Shown: piece by piece, positions 8,917 to 16,430 of the stretch
How positions within the stretch are numbered: position 1 is the stretch's first letter
Layout of the letters: each line of letters opens with the position of its first letter
Assembly: GCA_022072615.1 (NCBI GenBank)
Contig: JAJVHS010000023.1
Location: 21,917 to 68,764 of the forward strand
DNA from: Phycisphaerales bacterium
Lineage (GTDB): Bacteria > Planctomycetota > Phycisphaerae > Phycisphaerales > UBA1924
Direction: 5' to 3'
DNA: 46,848 bases
Translations under genes and position numbers: made by a program
The notes under the pieces: model-generated
The model's database searches: none
Seen by the model: the letters and a program-made list of their open reading frames with translations, nothing else
What the model was told of the DNA's origin: nothing

Positions 8917-10557
8917 TCACACGGCCGCGGCCGCCTTGGCTCGCCGGGCCCTATCTGCCTCGTTCGACGTCGCCAGCCGCAGGATGTTCGCCTGCGTCAT
9001 CTCGCCATCCTTCAGCTCGCCGGTGATCCGGCCCTCGCACATCACCACGATGCGGTCCGAGAGCGCCAGCAGCTCGGGCATCTCGCTCGAGACCAGCAGC
9101 ACCGCCGCGCCCGCCTCCGCCGCCTGCCGGACCAGCTTGTACACCTCGGCCTTGGTGCCCACGTCGATCCCGCGGGTCGGTTCGTCGAGCAGCAGCACCT
9201 TGGTCTGCCGTCCCATCCACCGCGCGATCAGCAGCTTCTGCTGGTTGCCGCCCGAGAGCTCGCCCGGCAGCGACGAGGTCGACGCCGCCTTCACGCGGAA
9301 GTCCGACATCTTCTCGCCCACCAGCGCCCGCTCGGCCGACGGCGACCGGAAGCCCAGCTTCGACGCCAGCCGGGGCATGAACGGCATCAGGATGTTCTCA
9401 TCGATCCCCAGCAGGAAGAACAGCCCCTGCAGCCGGCGATCCTCCGGCACGTAGCCCACCGACCGCGAGATCGGACCCCCCGGCGCTCCCGGCGACTTCA
9501 GCGAGATCGCCTTTCCCTCAACGAGTACCTCGCCCGACGCCCTGGCATCCAGCGCGAAGATCGCGTCCAGGAGCTCCGACCGCCCGGCCCCGACCAGCCC
9601 GCCGACGCCCAGGATCTCGCCGCCCCGCACCGCCAGAGACACCTCCCGCAGCTTCCCCGGCGACGACAGCGACCGGACGTCCAGCAGCGGCACCGCCGTG
9701 GTGGGGGCGACGTGCTCGACGCCCGCGAGTTGCCGCAGGCCCGCCGCCTCGCGGTCGTTGCCCGAGGGCGGCGCGTCGGTCTTGAGCCGGCCCGTCGGCG
9801 TCTGGAGCCGCCGGCCGATCATCTGCTCGACCAGCGTCGGCTCGTCGATGTCCTTGACGACGCTCGTCGCGACGTACTTCCCGTCGCGAAGCACCGTCAC
9901 GCGGTCGCACACCTGGAAGATCTCGCCCATGCGGTGCGACACGTACACGATCGTGATGCCCGTCTGCGCCAGCGCCCGCGTGATCTCCAGCAGGCGGTCC
10001 GCTTCCGCGACCGAGAGCGAGCTCGTCGGCTCGTCGAACACGATCAGCCGGGCCGCGTGCCCCGACCCCTTCTTCCCCTCGTCCAGCGACGCCGCGATCT
10101 GGCAGATCTGACGCCGACCCGGCGCCAGCGTCCCCAGCGGCGCCTCGACGTCGATCCCAGCGTCCAGCTTGTGCACCAGCCGAGCGGCCCGGTCATTCAT
10201 CGTCCGCCGATCCACCCACAGGCCCATCGGCCCGCGGCGCGGCAGGTCGTGCAGGCACAGGTTCTCGGCGACCGACAGGTTCGGGCACTGCGCGAGCTCC
10301 TGGTGCACGATCCGGATCCCCGCGTCGAACGCGTCGTCGATCGATCCGGGCTTGAGCACGCGCCCGTCGATCGTGATCGTTCCCGAATCCGGCCGGTGCA
10401 GCCCCGCGATCGCCTTGCCGAGGGTGCTCTTGCCCGCACCGTTCTCGCCCATCAGCGCGTGCACCTCGCCCGCCGCGAACTCGACCGAGACATCATCAAG
10501 GGCCTGGGTGATGCCGAAGCGTTTGGAGATGTGGGAGGCGGTCAGGAGAGTCTGCAT
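8917..10557 (-). CDS. Simple-sugar ABC transporter ATP-binding protein (RbsA/MglA type)
   Basis: This is a 546-aa protein with two ABC ATPase domains in tandem, the form used by ribose/galactose/xylose importers. The first domain has an intact Walker A (GENGAGKST, residues 37-45) and a Walker B ending FDEPTSSL. The second has the usual degenerate Walker A (GLVGAGRSE), the signature LSGGNQQK and Walker B LLLDEPTRGID. It would energise uptake together with the permease (15172-16311) and binding protein (13562-14557). Two plus-strand genes separate it from them, so it must be transcribed from its own promoter in the 270-bp gap upstream. The exact sugar cannot be told from sequence. Confidence 0.93.
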   Translation of the reverse strand: MQTLLTASHISKRFGITQALDDVSVEFAAGEVHALMGENGAGKSTLGKAIAGLHRPDSGTITIDGRVLKPGSIDDAFDAGIRIVHQELAQCPNLSVAENLCLHDLPRRGPMGLWVDRRTMNDRAARLVHKLDAGIDVEAPLGTLAPGRRQICQIAASLDEGKKGSGHAARLIVFDEPTSSLSVAEADRLLEITRALAQTGITIVYVSHRMGEIFQVCDRVTVLRDGKYVATSVVKDIDEPTLVEQMIGRRLQTPTGRLKTDAPPSGNDREAAGLRQLAGVEHVAPTTAVPLLDVRSLSSPGKLREVSLAVRGGEILGVGGLVGAGRSELLDAIFALDARASGEVLVEGKAISLKSPGAPGGPISRSVGYVPEDRRLQGLFFLLGIDENILMPFMPRLASKLGFRSPSAERALVGEKMSDFRVKAASTSSLPGELSGGNQQKLLIARWMGRQTKVLLLDEPTRGIDVGTKAEVYKLVRQAAEAGAAVLLVSSEMPELLALSDRIVVMCEGRITGELKDGEMTQANILRLATSNEADRARRAKAAAAV

Positions 10558-10827
10558 GTGATTTTCTTATTCGGAGTACATATTGACAGGGGTATCAGCG
10601 GAATGTAGAGTGCGAGTTGAGCGTTCGCAACCTCGGTCGATGCGAGGATGCAAATTTTGATCAGATCGATCGAGCCATGAATACTGCAGACTGACATGGC
10701 TGGACGAGTGTTCGGGTGGGTGCCTTTCAATGTGTTCGGCAGCGGCGTCGCGTCGCTCATGCTCGTGGTCGAAGCGACTCAGTGGTGGCGGGCTGCGTAG
10801 GGCGGCCCCCCGCCGGGGAGGATGCTG
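10558..10827. other. Divergent regulatory region between the ABC ATPase and the type-B CTD protein
   Basis: This 270-bp non-coding gap is AT-richer than its surroundings. It holds a plus-strand promoter candidate (10583-10611), a short hairpin CCTCG/CGAGG (10631-10647) and an inverted repeat AGCCATG (10673-10679) / CATGGCT (10695-10701). These may be regulator sites for either divergent gene. Confidence 0.5.
10583..10611 (+). promoter_or_regulatory. Sigma-70-like promoter for the 10828-13536 operon
   Basis: A perfect -35 hexamer TTGACA (10583-10588) is followed after exactly 17 nt by TAGAGT (10606-10611). Transcription would start near 10618 and give a leader of about 210 nt before the ATG at 10828. 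Confidence 0.5.
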
Positions 10828-11955
10828 ATGAGCGTCTCACGAAGAGTTCGGCTGCTCGCGTTCGCGCATGTGCTGCTGGCGGCGGTGGCGCCGACGCGCG
10901 GGGGAGACTTTTCCAACGGCGGGTTTGAGAGCGGGACTCTCACCGGATGGACGGAAGAGTACGCTGAATACAAGGGATGGAAGCAACAGGGCAGTATCTG
11001 CGACGAAAAGGGCGAGCCGGATTTCAAGTCGGATGCGCTCGGTCGGAAGTGGAAGGCGTCGCAGGATTGGCCAAAGAACGCTCAGGTGCTCTCCCAGTTC
11101 ACGCTGCTGGACGGGACGGTGATCACGCCTGACGAGGGCGCGTTCATGGCGAAGATCGGAGATCTCGATGGCGACGAGCATGCGGCGCGTCTCCAGCAGT
11201 CGATCTTTCTCTTTGGCAACGACCGCAAGTGGTCCAACGTTCACCTGAACTGGGCTGCCATGCTGGTTGACGGCAATCACGACTGCAAGCAACAACCGAT
11301 CTTTCTCGTCGATGTCGAGATCAGGCGACCCTCGAAGGGGGTCGTCAAGTCGCTCCAGTTTGAACTGCTCCAGCAGATTCGGATCACCGCGAGCGACGTC
11401 ACCAAGCCCGGGTCCGGCTGGACGTTCTCGGGATTCCACCCCACCGGTGCAACATACTTCAAGCGCGGCGCGTTCGACATACCGCTCACGGACTCATACC
11501 CGAGCGGGTCCGAACTTCGTGTGACGATCATTGTGGCGGGATGCAGCGAAGGAGGGCACGGGTCGATCGCGTTCCTGGACAACGTGCGGCTCGACAACGT
11601 CTGCGACCTCGACTGTCTTTCGGGAATGCACCAGAAGATCGCGGACCAGGCGCCTGTGTGGATCCCCAACGCATTCACTCCCAATGGTGACGGGATCAAT
11701 GACGTCTGGGAGATCAAAGGGGTGACGTTCGTTCGACAGGTCACATGCCAGATCACGAATCGGTGGAATAACGTCGTGCATACCTACACGATCAAGGCTC
11801 CGCCGTTCCAGACGTTCAACTACGCGACGATCCCCATCTGGGACGGCCGCATGAACGGGAAGCCGGTGCAGCAAGATACGTACGTCTACAAGTTGTGGCT
11901 CAAGAACTGCCTGGAGACCAAGGAATTCGTCGGCAAGGTGACCGTGGTCCGTTAG
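10828..11955 (+). CDS. Secreted protein with gliding-motility/type-B sorting C-terminal domain (CHU_C-like)
   Basis: This is a 375-aa exported protein. A signal peptide is followed by a jelly-roll-like opening (DFSNGGFESGTLTGWT), common in secreted carbohydrate-binding or adhesin-type proteins. The last 95 residues match the gliding-motility-associated C-terminal domain that serves as a type-B type IX secretion signal in Bacteroidetes. The key segments are PNAFTPNGDGINDVW, ITNRWNNVVH, IWDGRMNGKPV, TYVYKLWLKNC and the final FVGKVTVVR. GGAGG lies 6 nt before ATG 10828, so I prefer it to the ATG at 10822. It is followed after 63 bp by the dockerin protein, probably as one operon. No type IX secretion gene is in the window, so how the tail is used is unknown. 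Confidence 0.85.
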   Translation: MSVSRRVRLLAFAHVLLAAVAPTRGGDFSNGGFESGTLTGWTEEYAEYKGWKQQGSICDEKGEPDFKSDALGRKWKASQDWPKNAQVLSQFTLLDGTVITPDEGAFMAKIGDLDGDEHAARLQQSIFLFGNDRKWSNVHLNWAAMLVDGNHDCKQQPIFLVDVEIRRPSKGVVKSLQFELLQQIRITASDVTKPGSGWTFSGFHPTGATYFKRGAFDIPLTDSYPSGSELRVTIIVAGCSEGGHGSIAFLDNVRLDNVCDLDCLSGMHQKIADQAPVWIPNAFTPNGDGINDVWEIKGVTFVRQVTCQITNRWNNVVHTYTIKAPPFQTFNYATIPIWDGRMNGKPVQQDTYVYKLWLKNCLETKEFVGKVTVVR

Positions 11956-12018
11956 AGACACAATGGCCGTGCCATGGTTGGATCCACGACTTCCTCGGGC
12001 TTTTCAAAGGGTTGAGAA

Positions 12019-13536
12019 ATGACATGTTCCTTGACGCCGGCAACGAGGGGAATTCTCGCGGCGCTGTGCTGTATGTTATCGGCGCACCCGACGGAGGGCC
12101 GACCGGTCGAGGTGAATCGCACGGTGTGGGGTTCGATCACGCCGACGGTTTCCACCGGAACGGTCAGGCTCAACTTGTCCCTGCGTTGCGGATCGGGATC
12201 GATCTCTAACCACTGCGTCGTCGAGGTGGAGATCCCTGGCGGATCCGACGCCTGCCAGATGTGCTCGATCCTGGCGGCGGCGATCAACGCCAGCTTTTGC
12301 GCGGCGTTGAACGGGTACTCGGCGGTCTGCGATGGCGCGCACTTGGTGGTCGGCAACGGTCTTTCCGATCCATGCCCCGGTGCAAAGGTTCTTGTCGATC
12401 CGGAAGGTTTGGGGGATCTGAGGATTGGAACCGACACGCAGGCCACGAACAACGACCAACCCCATTACCTTCGCTTCTACGAAGCCGCTTCCGGTGACGC
12501 GACCAACGCAAGCCTCGCCCCTGCGGTGACGCTTGTGTACACCGCGTCGTATCCTGGCATGCAGAGCGAGCAGGCGTACATGGTCTCGGTTCCGACCGGC
12601 GCGGGGATGCTGGGCGAGGACCTGTCCGCGCTCATCTCAGCCGCCTTCGCGGATTTGGGCATCACGGAGGTGGTCGCCGAGGGACCGACCGTCCGGTTCG
12701 ATCCGCCCGTGCACCCGCATTCGTTCGAGGGGACAGGATTGAGGGCGCGGTGGTTGTTACCGGCGTCTCCTGACGACCCGTGCCGCACCCTGGAGATCCT
12801 CGCGCGCCCCGGTGAGAACGCCTTCGCCCTGGCCAGCGCGGGGTTCGACGTGCACGTCGGCCCCGGCGCATGGACGGAGGTCGAGATCGTGCCCTTTGGT
12901 GCGACGGGCGATCCGGGCACGATCTGGTCGGAGGGGGTGCAGAACATCCGGATCGAGCAGCAGCTCATCAACGGCGTGGAACCGGCACCCGATCCTTCCT
13001 CGGAACTCGTCGTCTGGCGCGGCACATGGTGCGCGACGACCGGAGAGCCGGCTTGCGTCACCGCCCAGACAACGACAACCGAATTCAAAATCTTCTCGAC
13101 CGATCCTTGCGCCGGCATGCCGCCGCCGTGCTCTCGTGAGCCCGGCCGGCTCCATCCCGACACGTCGATCCCTCCCTCGCCCCATCCGTCCGTCGACCAG
13201 AACGTGACGTCGGAAGGCACGGCTGTTTTCAGCCTCCTTGGAGCGGCCTGCGACCCGCCGCCGGGAAGGTTCAGCATCATGCTGCTGGTGAATGACGGGT
13301 CGCTGGGCTACGTCCTCTCAGCCGACCCCAACCTGCGCTGCACGGTATCCGCGACGGACTGTGACAACGTTTGCGTGGCCGATTTCAACAACGACGGCGC
13401 GGTGAACGTCGATGACGTTCTTGACTTCCTCGCCGCGTTCGATGCGCAGAACATCTCCGCAGACCTGAATCATGACGGCATCGTGGACTTGATGGATTAC
13501 GAACTCTTCTTCTGGCATTACGCCCAGGGCTGCTAG
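12019..13536 (+). CDS. Secreted dockerin-type protein of unknown function
   Basis: This is a 505-aa exported protein. A signal peptide (about residues 1-28) is followed by some 410 residues of beta-rich, cysteine-containing sequence with no recognised catalytic motif. Near the C-terminus is a dockerin-like pair: ADFNNDGAVNVDDVLDFLAAF and ADLNHDGIVDLMDYELFF, ending in AQGC. The loops are closer to classical dockerin type I (DxNxDGxVxxxD) than the TDDFDAFV tails elsewhere in the window, but the terminal GC is kept. AAAGG lies about 8-9 nt before the ATG at 12019. It is 63 bp downstream of the type-B CTD protein and convergent with the sugar-binding protein gene, with only 25 bp between the stops. 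Confidence 0.82.
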   Translation: MTCSLTPATRGILAALCCMLSAHPTEGRPVEVNRTVWGSITPTVSTGTVRLNLSLRCGSGSISNHCVVEVEIPGGSDACQMCSILAAAINASFCAALNGYSAVCDGAHLVVGNGLSDPCPGAKVLVDPEGLGDLRIGTDTQATNNDQPHYLRFYEAASGDATNASLAPAVTLVYTASYPGMQSEQAYMVSVPTGAGMLGEDLSALISAAFADLGITEVVAEGPTVRFDPPVHPHSFEGTGLRARWLLPASPDDPCRTLEILARPGENAFALASAGFDVHVGPGAWTEVEIVPFGATGDPGTIWSEGVQNIRIEQQLINGVEPAPDPSSELVVWRGTWCATTGEPACVTAQTTTTEFKIFSTDPCAGMPPPCSREPGRLHPDTSIPPSPHPSVDQNVTSEGTAVFSLLGAACDPPPGRFSIMLLVNDGSLGYVLSADPNLRCTVSATDCDNVCVADFNNDGAVNVDDVLDFLAAFDAQNISADLNHDGIVDLMDYELFFWHYAQGC

Positions 13537-13561
13537 AGCCGCGCGTGGCGTGTGCGAGTGT

Positions 13562-14557
13562 TCACTTCTTCTTCAGCCACTTCTGCCACAGGCCCTCGTA
13601 CTCCGACACGTTGTCCTTCGTCACGATGGCCAGCTTGAAGTTGTTGATGACCTTCTCCGGGGCCTTGTCGTTGGCAAGCTTGTCCACGAGCATCACCACC
13701 GACTGGTACCCCCACCCGTAGCAGTCCTGGCCGATCAGCGCCTGCACCTGCCCGCTCTTCACGTACGCGAGCTGCTCGGGCAGCGTGTCCACGCTCACCA
13801 CCTTGGCCTTGTCGTAGATCCCGTCCAGCGCGTTCTGCGTGAACAGCGGCCAGCCGCCGACCATCGCCCAGCCCGAGATCTCCGGGTTGGCGTTCTGCAC
13901 CTGCTGCACCATCGCAGCCGCGTCGTTGGCCGTTTCCTTGTGGTAGTACGTGTCCTTGACGGTGATGTCCTTGAAGCTCGCCGCCAGCTCCTCCTTCACG
14001 CCCCGCACCCGCGCCTGCAGGTTCGGCGCGTTCTGGTTGCCCGCCAGGATCGCGACCACGCCCTTGCCCCCCATCACCTTGCCGAGCTGCCGCGCCACCT
14101 CGCGCCCGGCCTCCACGTCGTCGATCCCGTAGTACGCCATCCGCTTGCTCTTCGGCGCGTCCGAATCGAACGTCACCACCTGCACGCCCTTGCTCACCGC
14201 GTCGTCGATCGCGCTGGTCAGCAGGTTCGCATCCGAGCACGAGATCGCGATCCCGTCCGCGCCCTGCGACACCAGCTGCTCGACGAACTGCGCCTGCTGC
14301 TGCGCATCCTCGTTCGTCGGCGTCCGCCAGTTGGGCTTGATGTCGATCCCCAGCTTCTTGCTCAGGTCCTTGCACGCGTCCTCGGCGCCCGTCCGGGCCG
14401 CCTGGAACACGGGGTTCGACTGGCTCTTGGCGACGATGCCGATCACCAGCGATTTCTTCGCCTCGGGACGCTCCGGGCCGCCCGCACCGGCGATCACCGC
14501 GCCGGCGGCGACGAGCAGACCAAGAGCCAGGACTCGGAACGCAGACCGGGTATTCAT
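13562..14557 (-). CDS. Sugar ABC transporter substrate-binding protein
   Basis: This is a 331-aa periplasmic binding protein of the ribose/xylose type (LacI-like fold). The Sec signal peptide ends near AGAGG without a lipobox cysteine. The mature protein begins KKSLVIGIVAKSQSNPVF and shows family segments AQFVEQLVSQGADGIAIS, GVQVVTFDSDAP, YYGIDDVEAGREVARQLG and LAGNQNAPNLQARVRGVKE. It would deliver a pentose or similar sugar to the permease encoded upstream on the same strand. The ATG at 14557 has GGAG at 9 nt spacing; an ATG at 14587 lacks one and would put extra polar residues before the signal. The aac(6')-like gene lies 126 bp upstream. The ligand is unknown. Confidence 0.92.
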   Translation of the reverse strand: MNTRSAFRVLALGLLVAAGAVIAGAGGPERPEAKKSLVIGIVAKSQSNPVFQAARTGAEDACKDLSKKLGIDIKPNWRTPTNEDAQQQAQFVEQLVSQGADGIAISCSDANLLTSAIDDAVSKGVQVVTFDSDAPKSKRMAYYGIDDVEAGREVARQLGKVMGGKGVVAILAGNQNAPNLQARVRGVKEELAASFKDITVKDTYYHKETANDAAAMVQQVQNANPEISGWAMVGGWPLFTQNALDGIYDKAKVVSVDTLPEQLAYVKSGQVQALIGQDCYGWGYQSVVMLVDKLANDKAPEKVINNFKLAIVTKDNVSEYEGLWQKWLKKK

Positions 14558-14683
14558 TGAATCAGTCTCCGTCGAAAGAGGGGGCATTCAAATAGACGCC
14601 CGGAGAGTAGGTTGGTTCCCGGCCCCCCGGCCCGGGCCCACGACCCGCCAGGGGGCGACGAACGGGCCGGTTCCGCCAGCCCT

Positions 14684-15124
14684 CTACAGCCGTTTGCGGA
14701 ACAGCACGACCTCCTCGACCGTTTCAAAGCCCACCGCGCGGTGCGCCGCACGGCTGACAAGGTTGACGGTTTCCGTGTCGGACGCCATCTCGACGCACCC
14801 GCGTTCGCGGGCCCACGATTCCGCCGCGCGGATCAGCCGCCGGCCCAGCCCCGCGCGCCGGTGGGCGCTCGAAACGTACCACGCCTCGATGTAACCGACG
14901 GGCGACGACGTGCAGCCTTCCGCGTGATGGCGCAGCGAGACTTCCACGAACCCCGCGCACCCGCCCGCGCCTTGAAGGGCCACCATCACGCCGTAGCGGT
15001 CGGGGTCCGCGCCGAGTTCCACGCTCTCACGCGCCAGATCGGCGGGATTGGCGTTCGGCCACAGCAAGCAGCGCTGCGCGATCCACACGGGCACGAGATC
15101 GGCGCGGAGCGGAACGATGTCCAT
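14684..15124 (-). CDS. GNAT acetyltransferase of the aminoglycoside 6'-N-acetyltransferase type
   Basis: This is a 146-aa GNAT protein whose layout follows AAC(6')-I enzymes closely. It has WIAQRCLLWP near the start, FVEVSLRHHAEGCTSSPVGY then IEAWYV, the acetyl-CoA loop RRAGLGRRLIRAAE, GCVEMASDTE, and AHRAVGFETVEEVVLFRKRL at the end. AAC(6')-I enzymes acetylate the 6' amine of aminoglycosides; chromosomal homologues may have other substrates. It sits between the sugar permease (47 bp upstream) and the binding protein on the same strand. The ATG at 15124 gives the family's usual length and the usual 13 residues before the W-A-R motif; another ATG lies at 15133. TACGAT ends 7 nt before the chosen ATG, and there is no Shine-Dalgarno sequence. 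Confidence 0.82.
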   Translation of the reverse strand: MDIVPLRADLVPVWIAQRCLLWPNANPADLARESVELGADPDRYGVMVALQGAGGCAGFVEVSLRHHAEGCTSSPVGYIEAWYVSSAHRRAGLGRRLIRAAESWARERGCVEMASDTETVNLVSRAAHRAVGFETVEEVVLFRKRL

Positions 15125-15131
15125 CGCGCCC

Positions 15132-15137
15132 ATCGTA
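15132..15137 (-). promoter_or_regulatory. Putative -10 box of the aac(6')-like gene
   Basis: TACGAT on the minus strand lies 7 nt before the ATG at 15124, the leaderless-type arrangement seen at several starts in this window. It overlaps the alternative ATG at 15133. Confidence 0.3.
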
Positions 15138-15171
15138 ACCACGGGCGCGCGGCCCTGCCCGCGAGCCCGGT

Positions 15172-16311
15172 TCAACGCCCCGGCGTCAGCCGCGCCTTGA
15201 ACTGGTCCAGCACCACCGCCACCACGATCGCCGCGCCCATCACGATGTCCGTGTACGCCTGGTCGATCTCCAGGATCAGCATCGCGTTGGAGATGAGCTG
15301 GATCAGGATCGCCCCGAGCACCGCGCCCAGCGCCGACCCGCGCCCGCCCGACAGCGACGCCCCGCCGATCACCGACGCCGCGATCACCCGCAGCTCGTAC
15401 CCGTTGCCCGCGTTGGGCTCGGCCGCCCCCAGGTACCCCAGGTACACGCACGCCGAGAGCCCCGCCAGCGCGCCCATGACCGTGTACACGAGGATCTTCC
15501 CCCGCCCGACCGGCACGCCCGCGTACCGCGCCGCCGTTTCGTTCCCGCCGATCGCGTACGTCCGCCGACCGAGCACCGTCCGACCCAGGATCACGATCCC
15601 CGCCGCCATCACCACCAGCATCACCAGCACCGGCATCGGGTACAGGCCCTTGCCGAAGTCCGCGTGCCACACCCGGGCAAGCTCGAGCTTGAAGAAGCCC
15701 GTCGTGAAAGACTCGGGGAAGTTGAAGATCGACTGCCCCTGCGTCAGCACGAACACGATCCCGCGCAGCACCGCCATCATCCCCAGCGTGATGATGAACG
15801 GGTGCACCCGCAGGCCCACCACCATCGCCCCGTTCGCCGCGCCGCACGCCGCGCCGATCCCGCAGCACACCGCCAGCCCGACCGCCACCGACAGCAGCAC
15901 GCCCGGGCCGCCCTCGGAGGTCGCAAGCTCCGCGTACGGGACGCCGAGCCACTGGGCCTGCAGCGCCCGCAACGCCATCGCCCCCAGCACCGCCGCCAGC
16001 GCGTAGATCGATCCCACCGACAGATCGATCCCGCCCATCACGATCACCGCTGTCATCCCCACCGCCATCAGCGCGATGAAGCTCGCGTCCTTGGCCAGGA
16101 GCACCAGGTTCTGCGCATCAAGGAACTTGTTGACCTCGACCTTCTTCCACTCCTGCGTCGCCGGGTCCTGCACCCGCGCCTGCTTGGTCCCGCCCAGGAT
16201 CGTCAGCGCCGCCATCAGCAGCACGATCACGAGCACAAGCCCCGACTCCTGTGCCACCAGGAGACGGCGAGTCAGGGAAGCTGGTGCGGCCTTGGCGATC
16301 GGGAGTGACAC
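15172..16311 (-). CDS. Simple-sugar ABC transporter permease (RbsC/XylH type)
   Basis: This is a 379-aa inner-membrane permease of the branched-chain/ribose permease family. It has about ten hydrophobic helices and the family's conserved segments GGIDLSVGSIYALAAVLGA, GAANGAMVVGLRVHPFIITLG, GNETAARYAGVPV, LAGLSACVYLG and SVIGGASLSGGRGSALGA. A longer soluble loop after the first helix (ARVQDPATQEWKKVEVNKFL) is unusual. It forms the channel of the sugar importer with the ATPase and binding protein in the same locus. The start is GTG at 16311. TATCCT lies 5 nt upstream on the coding strand and there is no Shine-Dalgarno sequence. Confidence 0.92.
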   Translation of the reverse strand: MSLPIAKAAPASLTRRLLVAQESGLVLVIVLLMAALTILGGTKQARVQDPATQEWKKVEVNKFLDAQNLVLLAKDASFIALMAVGMTAVIVMGGIDLSVGSIYALAAVLGAMALRALQAQWLGVPYAELATSEGGPGVLLSVAVGLAVCCGIGAACGAANGAMVVGLRVHPFIITLGMMAVLRGIVFVLTQGQSIFNFPESFTTGFFKLELARVWHADFGKGLYPMPVLVMLVVMAAGIVILGRTVLGRRTYAIGGNETAARYAGVPVGRGKILVYTVMGALAGLSACVYLGYLGAAEPNAGNGYELRVIAASVIGGASLSGGRGSALGAVLGAILIQLISNAMLILEIDQAYTDIVMGAAIVVAVVLDQFKARLTPGR

Positions 16312-16326
16312 GGGGGAGGATAGACG

Positions 16327-16354
16327 AAGCTCAAAGCGGAAAGCTCAGAGTTCG
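16327..16354 (+). repeat. Short heptamer repeat in inverted orientation
   Basis: Units AAGCTCA, AAGCGGA, AAGCTCA and GAGTTCG read on the plus strand. They are nearly complementary to the heptamer array at 16392-16430: GCTCAAAGCGGAAAGCTC against GTTCAAAGCTGAAAGTTC, 15 of 18 matches. The two arrays could form a long imperfect hairpin in RNA or single-stranded DNA. Confidence 0.65.
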
Positions 16355-16391
16355 ATGGAGGTTTCAGTGACAGTGCGTGAACCGGCGACGT

Positions 16392-16430
16392 GAACTTTCA
16401 GCTTTGAACTTTGAACTTTCAACCTTGAAC
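16392..16430 (-). repeat. 7-bp tandem repeat (CTTTGAA family) after the pseudopilin stop codon
   Basis: Units GAACTTT, CAGCTTT, GAACTTT, GAACTTT, CAACCTT and GAAC run on the plus strand up to the base before the TGA complement at 16431. This is the same family as 7324-7400, including the CAGCTTT variant. It lies between the pseudopilin gene and the sugar permease gene, both on the minus strand. Confidence 0.85.

Noticed and set aside
15125-15952. N-terminal extension of the aac(6')-like frame
   Set aside because: It is a shadow of the permease gene in another frame; the family starts at 15124.
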